From NCBI RefSeq assembly GCF_030546695.1, contig NZ_JAUOTP010000003.1, positions 434,001 through 498,000 on the forward strand: 64,000 bases of DNA, written 5' to 3'. The DNA is from Sphingomonas natans. Its GTDB lineage: Bacteria > Pseudomonadota > Alphaproteobacteria > Sphingomonadales > Sphingomonadaceae. A model generated the notes under the pieces. It had not been told where the DNA came from, did not search any database, and saw only the letters and a list, made by a program, of their open reading frames with translations. Made by a program: the position numbers and the translations under genes. Shown in pieces: positions 44,127 to 51,850 of this stretch (within the stretch, counting starts at the first letter, position 1; the number at the start of each line of letters is the position of its first letter).

Positions 44127-45212
44127 TCATGCCCCTTCCTGAACCAGGATCCGGCGTCCCGTTTCGGACGCTTCGTCGATCGCGTCGAGAAGCCGCGTGA
44201 GGCGGACGGCACGGTCGAAATCCGGCGCGCTCCGGCTGCCCGTGCGGATGTCCCGCTCCAGCGATGCATAGAGTTCGCTGACATTTGCCGCGGGCCCGGT
44301 CAGGCCGGGCGCGGACGCTGCCGGCACGGCGGGCGCACCGACATCGCTGGTCACCGCCAGCACCCCGCCCTGGAACCCGCCGGCGAAATGCCCCTCGATC
44401 GTCAGCATGCCTGTTTCGCCGCGCAGTTCGAACAGGAACGTGGGACGCGCCTCGCCGCCCAGTACTTCGAGCGAGGAGACGCAGCCACTCGCATGATGGC
44501 CGATCACGAGAATATGATCGGGCGACGTCCGCGCGACGGTTTCGTCCTGTCCCGTCAGCTTCATCTCGGGGAAGCGGATCGTGTTGATGGCGCTTACATC
44601 GACATAGGCGCCGACCACGTTCTCGATCGCCGCGAGCGTGTGGCCTCCGGCGATCGTCGACAGCGTCGCGCCGTTCGTCTTGTCCTGCAGATAGGCGTAG
44701 AAGGCCGGTGCCTCCCGGCCCCAACCCGCAGTCGGGGAAACGACCCGCAGCGACAGAGGGCGACCGATGGCGCCGTCGCGCACGAGGCTGGCGGCATGCT
44801 GCACGGCCTTGGAGTTGGCCCCTTGCAGCCCGATCGCGGCGTGGACGTCTGCGTCGCGCGCGGCTGCGGCCATCTCTTCCGCCTCCGCCAGGTCGCGCCC
44901 GAGCGGCCATTCGCAATAGATATGCTTGCCGGCCGCAAGCGCGGCCAGAACGATGGCGCGATGCTCGGGTACCTTGACCGTCACCGAAACGATGTCGATC
45001 TCGGGATCCTGAACCATTTCGAGGCTGTCGCCATAGGCCTTCGGCGCGCCGAAGGCGTGCGCGGCCTTGTCCGCGAGATCCTGGCTTCGGGCCGAGACCG
45101 CGTGAAGAGCAAGACCGGGCAATGCGGTCACGGCCGGCAGATGGGCGTCCTTCGCCCATGCCCGTTCCGCATTAGCTCCAGCAAAGGCGACCTTGAGGGG
45201 AGTGTCGGTCAT
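44127..45212 (-). CDS. Gfo/Idh/MocA family oxidoreductase
   Basis: A 361-residue two-domain NAD(P)-dependent oxidoreductase. The N-terminal Rossmann part has VAFAGANAERAWAKDAHLPA and, later, GKHIYCEWPLG, where the family's EKP motif is replaced by EWP. The C-terminal part is the Gfo/Idh beta-sheet dimerisation domain. Such proteins usually oxidise sugars, inositols or similar alcohols, so its place in an acyl-CoA dehydrogenase operon is unusual. The ATG overlaps the upstream dehydrogenase stop by 4 nt. Confidence 0.82.
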   Translation of the reverse strand: MTDTPLKVAFAGANAERAWAKDAHLPAVTALPGLALHAVSARSQDLADKAAHAFGAPKAYGDSLEMVQDPEIDIVSVTVKVPEHRAIVLAALAAGKHIYCEWPLGRDLAEAEEMAAAARDADVHAAIGLQGANSKAVQHAASLVRDGAIGRPLSLRVVSPTAGWGREAPAFYAYLQDKTNGATLSTIAGGHTLAAIENVVGAYVDVSAINTIRFPEMKLTGQDETVARTSPDHILVIGHHASGCVSSLEVLGGEARPTFLFELRGETGMLTIEGHFAGGFQGGVLAVTSDVGAPAVPAASAPGLTGPAANVSELYASLERDIRTGSRSAPDFDRAVRLTRLLDAIDEASETGRRILVQEGA

Positions 45213-46387
45213 CGTGCTCTCGGAAGGTCCAGAAGTCGATCTGCGGTGATCTCGCGCTGGATCTCGCTCGTGCCGCCCGAGATGGAGAACACCCAGCTCC
45301 ACAGATAATCATATGTCCACGGATGGCTCGCGCGGTCACCGTCGAACTCGAGAAAATCCCAGCCCAGCATGTCGCCGACGGTTTCCGACAGCGCCTTGTG
45401 GGTCGCGGTGACGGTCAGCTTCATCAGCGATCCCTTGGGGCCTGGCTCCCCGGTCCGGTCGCTTTCGGTGATGTGCGCCAGCGTCATCGCGCGGATCGCC
45501 AGCGCGTCCGCCTTCAGTCCGGCCAGCTTCTGGGCGATACCGGCATCCTCGATCGCACGCTGCCCGTTTTCGAGGCGCACCTTTCCGGCCAGATCGATCG
45601 CACGGCACACGCGCTCGTACAGATCCAGCTGATCGCCGATGAAACCGAGGCCGCGTTCGAAGGACAGCGTCGACAAGGCGGTCGACCAGCCCTTGTTGAT
45701 CTGGCCGACCACATTGGACACCGGAAACCGGGCCTCGTCGTAGAAAACGAGGTTCACATGCTCATCCATCAGCATGGTCCGGATCGGTTTGACCTCGATG
45801 CCGGGCGTCTTCATGTCCGCGATGAGCCAGGTCAGACCCTTGTGCCGCTCCGAGCCCGGATCGGTCCGGATCAGCAATTCCTGATAGTCGGCATAGACCG
45901 CGTCCGTCGTCCACATCTTCGAGCCGGTCACCGCGATGGCGTCGCCGTCGACGACGCCGCGGGTCTTCAGGCTTGCCAGATCGGAGCCGGCGTTGGGCTC
46001 TGAGAAACCCTGGCACCACAAAGCCTCGCCCGACAGGATCTTGGGGAGATGGAACGCTTTCTGCTCGTCCGTCCCGCGCGCGATGAGGGTCGGACCGGCA
46101 TGCATCAGCGCGATATAGGTCGTGTTGATGTAATGAGGCGCGCGGGCGCGCGCCAGTTCCTCGTACCAGATCACCTGCTGAAGGCCCGAAAGACCCAGCC
46201 CGCCGAAATCCTTGGGCCAGGCCACGCCCGCCCAGCCATGCTCATATTGCTTGCGCTGCCAGTCGCGGTCGAACTGTGCTGCTGCGGCACCATGCGCCGG
46301 CCGCGGCGTCGTCGGCACGTTGGTCGACAGCCAGCCGCGCGCCTTCTCGCGAAAGGCGCGGTCGGCGTCGGAATAGGTCAGATCCAT
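45209..46387 (-). CDS. Acyl-CoA dehydrogenase, subunit 1 of a two-gene enzyme
   Basis: A 392-residue acyl-CoA dehydrogenase with WCQGFSEPNAGSDLASLKTR, the FAD-contacting KMWTTDAVYADY region and the C-terminal SISGGTSEIQREITADRLL. It lies 4 nt downstream of a second, shorter acyl-CoA dehydrogenase gene. Paired unequal subunits that form an alpha2-beta2 enzyme are characteristic of steroid side-chain degradation (FadE26-27, FadE28-29, FadE34-type), and I infer the same here. The start is the ATG at 46385-46387; the frame extends upstream inside the neighbour. Confidence 0.88.
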   Translation of the reverse strand: MDLTYSDADRAFREKARGWLSTNVPTTPRPAHGAAAAQFDRDWQRKQYEHGWAGVAWPKDFGGLGLSGLQQVIWYEELARARAPHYINTTYIALMHAGPTLIARGTDEQKAFHLPKILSGEALWCQGFSEPNAGSDLASLKTRGVVDGDAIAVTGSKMWTTDAVYADYQELLIRTDPGSERHKGLTWLIADMKTPGIEVKPIRTMLMDEHVNLVFYDEARFPVSNVVGQINKGWSTALSTLSFERGLGFIGDQLDLYERVCRAIDLAGKVRLENGQRAIEDAGIAQKLAGLKADALAIRAMTLAHITESDRTGEPGPKGSLMKLTVTATHKALSETVGDMLGWDFLEFDGDRASHPWTYDYLWSWVFSISGGTSEIQREITADRLLDLPRAR

Positions 46388-46391
46388 GCGG

Positions 46392-47366
46392 TCAGTCTTC
46401 CACGCGCGCGTCGAGAAGCCGGCCGAGCAGGGCACGCTTGGTGCCGAACACTTTGGCCAGAAACCACGCATGTTTCAGCAGGAGATGGGCGTCATGTTCG
46501 TCGGTGACGCCGATGCCGCCATGCAGCTGGATGTTGGCGTCGGCATTGGCGATCGCGGCCTGATTGGCGAGATGCTTGGCGGCATCGAGATGAATGGCCG
46601 CATCTCCGCGACCTTCCTTGATGGCCGCGGCCGAGAACCAGAGCTGGCAGCGTGCGGCCTCGGCGCGGAGCGCCATGTCGGCGCAGGCATGACGGACGGC
46701 CTGATAGGCACCGATCTTGCGCCCGAACGTCTCACGGACCTTCGCATAGTCGACGATCAGGTCGAGCGCGGCCTCCGCGAGCCCGATCAGCATCGCGGCA
46801 CTTCCAAGGCGCGCGAGCTGCATGACCTCCGGCCCATCGACCTGCCCGAGCACCGCGTCCGGCATCGCCGTCGAGACGCGCATCGAGGTCGCGGGATCGA
46901 GCGACGAGCGCGTCTCAGCAGCAAGCGCCGAAACGTCGCGCAGCCACGCACCGGTTTCATTGACTTCCAGCGCGAGCGCTGCACCCGGTGCACCGAGCAG
47001 TCGGAATTCCCCGCCATCGCGGACGGCGAGCGCCACGCCCACATCTCCGCTGATCAGCCGGGCGCGAAGATCGCCGTCCGCGACATGCACCGCCAGGGCC
47101 TGCGACAGCACGTCGAGCGAGCCGCACAGGCGACCGATCTCGCGGAAAAACAAGGCATGTTCGACCGCGGTCAGCCCGCTGCCACCCTTGTTTTCCTCCA
47201 ATGCGAGGGCGAACCAGCCCATCTCGCCCATCTGGCGGCGCAGCGTTCCATTCATGTCGGCCGAGCCGGACTCATGGAGCCGGCTGATGGGCATCACATC
47301 GGCAAGGAACCCTGCTGCAGCATCGATGATCTCAATTTCATCACCGTCAGGCGCGAGAAACATCAC
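46392..47366 (-). CDS. Acyl-CoA dehydrogenase, subunit 2 of a two-gene enzyme
   Basis: A 324-residue acyl-CoA dehydrogenase that is shorter than the usual 380 residues. Seen: MGEMGWFALALEENKGGSGL in the N-terminal helical domain, FGRKIGAYQAVRHACADMAL in the C-terminal helical domain, and IQLHGGIGVTDEHDAHLLLK. The middle beta domain is reduced, which fits a partner subunit in a heterotetramer with the gene immediately downstream. It is the first gene of the operon ACAD-ACAD-Gfo/Idh. An ATG one codon further on is equally possible as start. Confidence 0.87.
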   Translation of the reverse strand: MMFLAPDGDEIEIIDAAAGFLADVMPISRLHESGSADMNGTLRRQMGEMGWFALALEENKGGSGLTAVEHALFFREIGRLCGSLDVLSQALAVHVADGDLRARLISGDVGVALAVRDGGEFRLLGAPGAALALEVNETGAWLRDVSALAAETRSSLDPATSMRVSTAMPDAVLGQVDGPEVMQLARLGSAAMLIGLAEAALDLIVDYAKVRETFGRKIGAYQAVRHACADMALRAEAARCQLWFSAAAIKEGRGDAAIHLDAAKHLANQAAIANADANIQLHGGIGVTDEHDAHLLLKHAWFLAKVFGTKRALLGRLLDARVED

Positions 47367-47449
47367 GCATTCCCGACACGATACCGCCTCTGATTTTGTT
47401 CTTGTTCACGATCTCTCCGCTGAGCCCCGTACCGGCCAAAATCGACTTA

Positions 47450-47472
47450 ATGCAATAGCGCATGTCCATTGC
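47450..47472 (-). promoter_or_regulatory. Overlapping inverted repeats upstream of the acyl-CoA dehydrogenase operon
   Basis: ATGC at 47450-47453 pairs with GCAT at 47460-47463 (ATGC-N6-GCAT), and GCAAT at 47452-47456 pairs with ATTGC at 47468-47472. They lie 84-106 bp upstream of the operon start. The first is the same arrangement as the palindrome at 26455. A shared operator is possible. Confidence 0.35.
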
Positions 47473-47593
47473 CCTTATGTCAATCCACGGCGGGTTGGCT
47501 TCCGGGCGGCGATGCGAACACCGCCCCGGCGTTAGAGCGCGCAAAAAAACCGCTCGTCTTTTCACAGCGGAAGGACGGTTGGCACAGCACAGC

Positions 47594-47626
47594 AAAACGG
47601 CCGGGCTTCGCGAAGACGCCCGGCCG
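47594..47626 (-). terminator. Intrinsic terminator downstream of the IclR gene
   Basis: CGGCCGGGC at 47598-47606 and GCCCGGCCG at 47618-47626 form a perfect 9-bp stem. On the minus strand it is followed by TTTT (AAAA at 47594-47597), which fits a rho-independent terminator about 70 nt after the IclR stop. Confidence 0.65.
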
Positions 47627-47692
47627 CCTGGCCGACTGCATTTAGGGAAACGGCCTGGGGCCGTCGTCGTCGAGATCAGATCGCGTGCCGGA

Positions 47693-48502
47693 TCAGACGG
47701 CCCGCATCAACGAGGGCATGTGCGACGGCATCGGTGAGAAATCGTCGCTGCGGTCGGCGCCACAGGATTCCAGGCCAGCCTGCATGGTGGCTATCAGCGC
47801 TCCGGGATCTACGGCGCTGTCTTCCGGATAGACGACGCCGACCGCCAGCGGGCGTTCGCCGCCGCCCTGCGGGATGAGCATTGCCGTCACCCGGCCCTGA
47901 CAGCCAAAGCCGGCCGCGCCCGTCGCATAGCCCTGACGACCGAACTGGGTGACGCGCTCCTGAAGCGCGGAAAAGCTGAATTTGCGATCCTCGGGCGCTT
48001 CGGCGTTGAGGCGGCGCAGCAACTTGCCGGACGCGTCCGACGGCAATGTCGAAAGCAGGAGTTGGCCCGCAGCGCTTTCAGACAGGCGTTCGGACGTTCC
48101 GCACCCGATGTCGTTGCCGAGGGCGAACATGCCCGGCGACCACCGGAAGATCTGCACATGCGTACCCACCATCCCAAAGAGCGCGACACTGTGCCGGCTG
48201 GACTGCGCCAGACGATCGATGAACGAAAAAAGCTGTCCGTTACGGACCATGTCGGGCTGCGCGCCAGAGCCGAGCGTCGCCAGTCGCGGGGTCGGTGTGT
48301 AGGTTCGCGAGCGGGGGTCTTTGTACAGAAGGCCCATTTCGACGAGGCTGGCCAGGAGTTCCGAGGTGCTGGACTGGGGCCGGCCATATTGGCGAACGAT
48401 GTCCATTACCGTCGCCTGCCGATGATTGCCTCCGAAGAACTCAAAGACCTCGATCACACGTTTGGCGATCTTGGTTTTGTTCGATTCAAGGACCGTTGCC
48501 AT
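47693..48502 (-). CDS. IclR family transcriptional regulator
   Basis: A 269-residue IclR protein: N-terminal winged HTH (KRVIEVFEFFGGNHRQATVM, then a SSTSELLASLVEMGLLYKD recognition region) and a C-terminal effector-binding GAF-like domain (GMVGTHVQIFRWSPGM to GCQGRVTAMLI). IclR proteins commonly regulate aromatic and acid catabolism by binding inverted repeats. I use the ATG at 48500-48502, which has GGAG 7 nt upstream; one four codons earlier is also possible. It sits between the TIM-barrel isomerase and the acyl-CoA dehydrogenase operon and may control either. Confidence 0.87.
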   Translation of the reverse strand: MATVLESNKTKIAKRVIEVFEFFGGNHRQATVMDIVRQYGRPQSSTSELLASLVEMGLLYKDPRSRTYTPTPRLATLGSGAQPDMVRNGQLFSFIDRLAQSSRHSVALFGMVGTHVQIFRWSPGMFALGNDIGCGTSERLSESAAGQLLLSTLPSDASGKLLRRLNAEAPEDRKFSFSALQERVTQFGRQGYATGAAGFGCQGRVTAMLIPQGGGERPLAVGVVYPEDSAVDPGALIATMQAGLESCGADRSDDFSPMPSHMPSLMRAV

Positions 48503-48604
48503 CCCGCTCTCCATGTTTATTTGAACCGAGCATTCCTCCTCGCCACGGGCCCCGTCAATAGAGAAATGACAGGCTATCGTTTTTTTGCGTCGGATCGGCC
48601 CGTT

Positions 48605-48624
48605 TTGCATAGGGTGGTGTGCAA
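48605..48624 (-). promoter_or_regulatory. Inverted repeat TTGCA-N10-TGCAA upstream of the IclR gene
   Basis: TTGCA at 48605-48609 and TGCAA at 48620-48624 form a perfect 5-bp inverted repeat about 103 bp upstream of the regulator's start. A regulator's own promoter is where an autoregulatory site is expected. Confidence 0.4.
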
Positions 48625-48696
48625 TGCGTTGTCTGCCCGCGCCTTCCGAAGGCTTCCAACGATGCCGGGTCACATGCGGACAGCACCGATTCGCGG

Positions 48697-49500
48697 TCAG
48701 GAACCGGCCGACTCGAGTACCGCCGCCAGCCATTCGGCCGCTCGACGAAGCGCTGTCTGCGCGCCCTCCGCCACGATGCGTGGCCCAATGAGCTCCAGGT
48801 CATAGAAACCGCGAAAGCCGGCCTCCTCGATGCGCCAGACCAGGTGATGGAGGCCCGCAATGCCGTCCCCGGGCACGGCCCGACAGGGCAGCCCGCGATC
48901 TCCGCCCATATAGTCACTCAGCTGGACGATCCGGGTTCGCGAGGCGGTGGCCTTGATCGCCACGTCGATGTCGGCGTCGAACCAGCAGGCGAATGTGTCG
49001 AGGCAGATCGCGGTCCCTGCCCGCTCGCAGACGGTCACGAGATCCGAAAGCCGATGCGCGAATGAGGCATCCGCATAGAGATGCGAGGTCGGTTCCAAGG
49101 TGAGCGCGACGCCCGCGCGCGCGGCCTGCTCGACACAAGGGGCGATCGCCTCGGCGAAGCGATCATTCGCCTGCGCCCAGGTCAGCTCACCCCGCCCGCC
49201 CGTCGTCAGCGTCACCGACGACGCCTCTATCTTTCCCGCGATCTCGATGCTGCGCGCGAGTCTGGCACGCGCGGCGCCTGCCAGGGCGGGCATGGCGAAG
49301 CCGAACGCTCGATGGGTGAGCGTCGCCACCTGAAGCCCCGCGTCACGGAGGCGTCGGCCCGCGGGTTCGATGCCGAGCCCGTCCACATCCTCGCAGGTCG
49401 GACTGATCGCCGCGCAGCCGAGACGCGCGACACGGTCGATATGCTCCGCAAGCGAGCCGTGATCCAGACTGAGTGTGTTGACGGAGATACGGGAATGCAT
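48697..49500 (-). CDS. Sugar phosphate isomerase/epimerase-like TIM barrel
   Basis: A 267-residue AP-endonuclease-2-type TIM barrel: ISVNTLSLDHGSLAEHIDRV at the start, LTLEPTSHLYADASFAHRLS with a metal-ligand Glu, ICLDTFACWF with an Asp, and a late YDLELIGPRI with a Glu. Members are isomerases, epimerases or IolE-like dehydratases. The start is the ATG at 49498-49500; the upstream open frame to 49695 lies in the divergent cyclase gene. Substrate unknown. It is divergent from the cyclase. Confidence 0.82.
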   Translation of the reverse strand: MHSRISVNTLSLDHGSLAEHIDRVARLGCAAISPTCEDVDGLGIEPAGRRLRDAGLQVATLTHRAFGFAMPALAGAARARLARSIEIAGKIEASSVTLTTGGRGELTWAQANDRFAEAIAPCVEQAARAGVALTLEPTSHLYADASFAHRLSDLVTVCERAGTAICLDTFACWFDADIDVAIKATASRTRIVQLSDYMGGDRGLPCRAVPGDGIAGLHHLVWRIEEAGFRGFYDLELIGPRIVAEGAQTALRRAAEWLAAVLESAGS

Positions 49501-49580
49501 GCGACGAACCTCGAAACGCGCGACGGCTTCATAGCGCGACACGTTGCAAATGCGCTTCGCTCGTTGCAATGATTCGTCGC
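49501..49580. promoter_or_regulatory. Divergent promoter with paired CGTTGCAA direct repeats inside an inverted repeat
   Basis: CGTTGCAA occurs at 49542-49549 and again at 49562-49569, exactly 20 bp apart (about two helical turns). An outer inverted repeat GCGACGAA (49501-49508) and TTCGTCGC (49573-49580) frames them. The region separates the divergent TIM-barrel and cyclase genes. The arrangement looks like a regulator site; the TTGCA core is shared with several other promoters here. Confidence 0.45.
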
Positions 49581-49617
49581 CGCAACCTAACGCAGGCACA
49601 GGAAGAGGATCCCGGAC

Positions 49618-50673
49618 ATGAACGACGGCGTGCTGCCGCGGTGGACCGTCAGGCCCGAAGGATCGAACTGGGGCGATTTCGGACCGGACGACCAACTCGG
49701 TCGCCTGAACCTCGTGACGCCGGAGCGTCGCCGGATCGCGGCGCAGGAAGTCCTCGAAGGAATCGCCTTCTGCCTGTCGCTACCTCTCGACTGCCCCCGC
49801 AACATCTCCCTGCATCCACGTCGGCAGCCGCCCGAACTCGGCTGGTTCCTGCGGGGCACCGATCCGACGCTCAACTATCCGATGGAGCGGGTCCAGGCCG
49901 GCCAGGACGATGTCGTCTGCGACGACAAGGCAGTGATCTCGCTTCAATATTCGACGCAGTGGGACGCGCTCTGCCACATCGGCATGCTATATGATGCTCA
50001 TGGAACAGGCGAGCGCGAGGCGACGTATTATAACGGCTTTCATGCCGGCGAGCATGTCTGCGGGCCGATCGACTATTCGCACGGCGGAACATCAAAGGAT
50101 GGGCCTTACGGTGCGCATGCCCTCGGCATCGAGACCATTGCCGAGACCGGACTTCAGACGCGCGGCGTGATGGTCGATCTGCACGCCCATGTCGGGCTCG
50201 AACGTGTCGCGGTCGGATATGACCAGCTGATGCGTATCCTGGACGCCGACAGGGCCGAAGTCGGACCGGGCGACGTGCTGGCCTTGAGAACCGGTTTCGA
50301 CCGGGCTCTGCTCGCGCGGTACGATAACCCGGCCGCGCCATTCGACCAGCAGCGCTGTTCCGGACTGGATGGCGGCGACCCGCTTTTGCAGCGGTGGATC
50401 GACGAGAGTGGTCTGGTGGCGATCGTCTCCGACAACGAGGCGGTGGAAGTGCTGCCTACCTCCCATGTCGCCCCGGGGGCCCACGGGCCCCATATTCCGC
50501 TTCACAATCTCTGCCTGTTCCGGCTGGGCATTCCGCTCGGTGAAATGTTTCTGCTGTCCGATCTCGCCGACTGGCTACGGGCCCATCAGCGCTCGCGCTT
50601 CCTCTTCACCGCGCCACCGCTGCGGCTGCCCCGCGCGGTCGGCTCACCGGTCACGGGTGTCGGCACCGTCTGA
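49618..50673 (+). CDS. Cyclase family protein (kynurenine-formamidase-like)
   Basis: A 351-residue metal-dependent cyclase/hydrolase of the kynurenine formamidase superfamily. Seen: GSNWGDFGPDDQLGRLN, the metal region STQWDALCHIG, and GVMVDLHAHVGLERV. The usual HxGTHxDxPxH motif appears in the variant QWDxxxH form, which is typical of a subgroup found in degradation clusters. It may open or close a lactone or amide ring. GGACATG with upstream GAAGAGGA supports the start. Divergent from the TIM-barrel gene. Confidence 0.83.
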   Translation: MNDGVLPRWTVRPEGSNWGDFGPDDQLGRLNLVTPERRRIAAQEVLEGIAFCLSLPLDCPRNISLHPRRQPPELGWFLRGTDPTLNYPMERVQAGQDDVVCDDKAVISLQYSTQWDALCHIGMLYDAHGTGEREATYYNGFHAGEHVCGPIDYSHGGTSKDGPYGAHALGIETIAETGLQTRGVMVDLHAHVGLERVAVGYDQLMRILDADRAEVGPGDVLALRTGFDRALLARYDNPAAPFDQQRCSGLDGGDPLLQRWIDESGLVAIVSDNEAVEVLPTSHVAPGAHGPHIPLHNLCLFRLGIPLGEMFLLSDLADWLRAHQRSRFLFTAPPLRLPRAVGSPVTGVGTV

Positions 50674-50724
50674 GCGGGAGACGGGCATAGCGACCGGATC
50701 TGGCCCGCAGAGGAGGCAGACATC

Positions 50725-51600
50725 TTGGCTGACGAGAGCAAGATCATGACGCAGCAAAGCCTGCAGGCCGTGTCGGCACGCGCGCACGCGGACGGCGCAC
50801 CGGCTCCGTCCGATCTGTTAGACCTGAAGGGTCGCAATGTCATGGTCACCGGCGCGGGTCAGGGGGTCGGCCGCGCGATCGCGTTGGGTATTGCGCGCAG
50901 CGGCGCCGGCGCCATCATCGTCAACGACATCAACGAGGACCGTGCGACAAAGGTCGCGGGCGAAATCGAGGCTTTGGGCGTCCGCGCGTGGCCGATGGCG
51001 GTCGACGTCGGCGACCTCGATGCGGTGCGGGCCGGCATCGGCACCGTCGAAGCGGCGCTGGGGCCCATCGCCATCCTCGTCAACAATGCGGGCAATGGCG
51101 GCGCCGAAGGGTTTTCGGGATTTCCGGTCTTCTGGGAAAGTGATCCGGCCCACTGGCACCGGTATCTCCACGTCAACCTGTTCGGGGTCATGAACTGCTG
51201 CCACGCACTCCTGCCGTCGATGGTGGCGCAGCGCTACGGTCGCGTGGTCACCATCATCTCGGACGCAGCGCGCAATCTCGAGGCGCGACAGGCCGAATAT
51301 TCCGCCGCCAAGGCGGGTGCTGCCGGCTTCATGCGCAGCATCGCCGCCGATGCTGCGCGCCATGGGATCACCGCCAATTGCGTCGCCATCGCAACGATGC
51401 GTCCCGACATGGCGCCGGCGGAGCTCGGGGCCTTCCTTGCCGCCGATCGCACGCGAAGCCAGCTCGCCCGTTATCCGATCCGCCGCTTCGGCCTGCCGGA
51501 AGACGTCGTCGCCACGGTTCTGCTGCTGTGCTCGGATGCATCCAGCTGGACGACCGGACAGACCTATGCCGTCAATGGCGGCTACAGCAGTTCGCTTTGA
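50725..51600 (+). CDS. Short-chain dehydrogenase/reductase (SDR)
   Basis: A 291-residue SDR: VTGAGQGVGRAIALGIARSG with cofactor motif near residue 42, NNAGNGG, ISDAARN with the catalytic Ser and YSAAK as the YxxxK motif. An N-terminal extension of about 30 residues precedes the Rossmann fold. I use the TTG at 50725-50727 because AGGAGG sits 8 nt upstream; the ATG at 50746 is an alternative. It follows the cyclase gene by 51 nt, so they are probably co-transcribed. Confidence 0.85.
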   Translation: MADESKIMTQQSLQAVSARAHADGAPAPSDLLDLKGRNVMVTGAGQGVGRAIALGIARSGAGAIIVNDINEDRATKVAGEIEALGVRAWPMAVDVGDLDAVRAGIGTVEAALGPIAILVNNAGNGGAEGFSGFPVFWESDPAHWHRYLHVNLFGVMNCCHALLPSMVAQRYGRVVTIISDAARNLEARQAEYSAAKAGAAGFMRSIAADAARHGITANCVAIATMRPDMAPAELGAFLAADRTRSQLARYPIRRFGLPEDVVATVLLLCSDASSWTTGQTYAVNGGYSSSL

Positions 51601-51850
51601 CGCCTACCTGGCCTGAGCGTGCCATCTGGCACGCGCCTCTGCGCCGGCCGCTCCGAGCAGCGGACCACAATATCGTCCCGGCGGGACTGAAGTCCCAATC
51701 GGCGTTTCAGCGCAGCAATTGCTCGCTTTCAGCTCGGCGAACGTGGACCACGTCGCTGACCAGATCAGGACCGGCGCGACGACGCCCTTACCTGACCGGC
51801 TTCATCCCGCGGTGCACGACGACCTGGCACGCTGACTGCGAGGCGACACG

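Larger units (their letters stand above)
47367..47692. other. Intergenic region with promoter elements and a terminator
   Basis: This gap of 326 bp lies between the acyl-CoA dehydrogenase gene (start at 47366) and the IclR gene (stop at 47693), both on the minus strand. It holds the promoter side of the dehydrogenase operon, the ATGC-N6-GCAT and GCAAT/ATTGC repeats at 47450-47472, and the intrinsic terminator of the IclR gene at 47594-47626. I see no gene in it. Confidence 0.6.

Noticed and set aside
47540-47571. A-rich hairpin CCGCT...AGCGG after a run of A
   Set aside because: The stem is only 5 bp with an 11-nt loop, and no gene ends where a terminator here would be needed.
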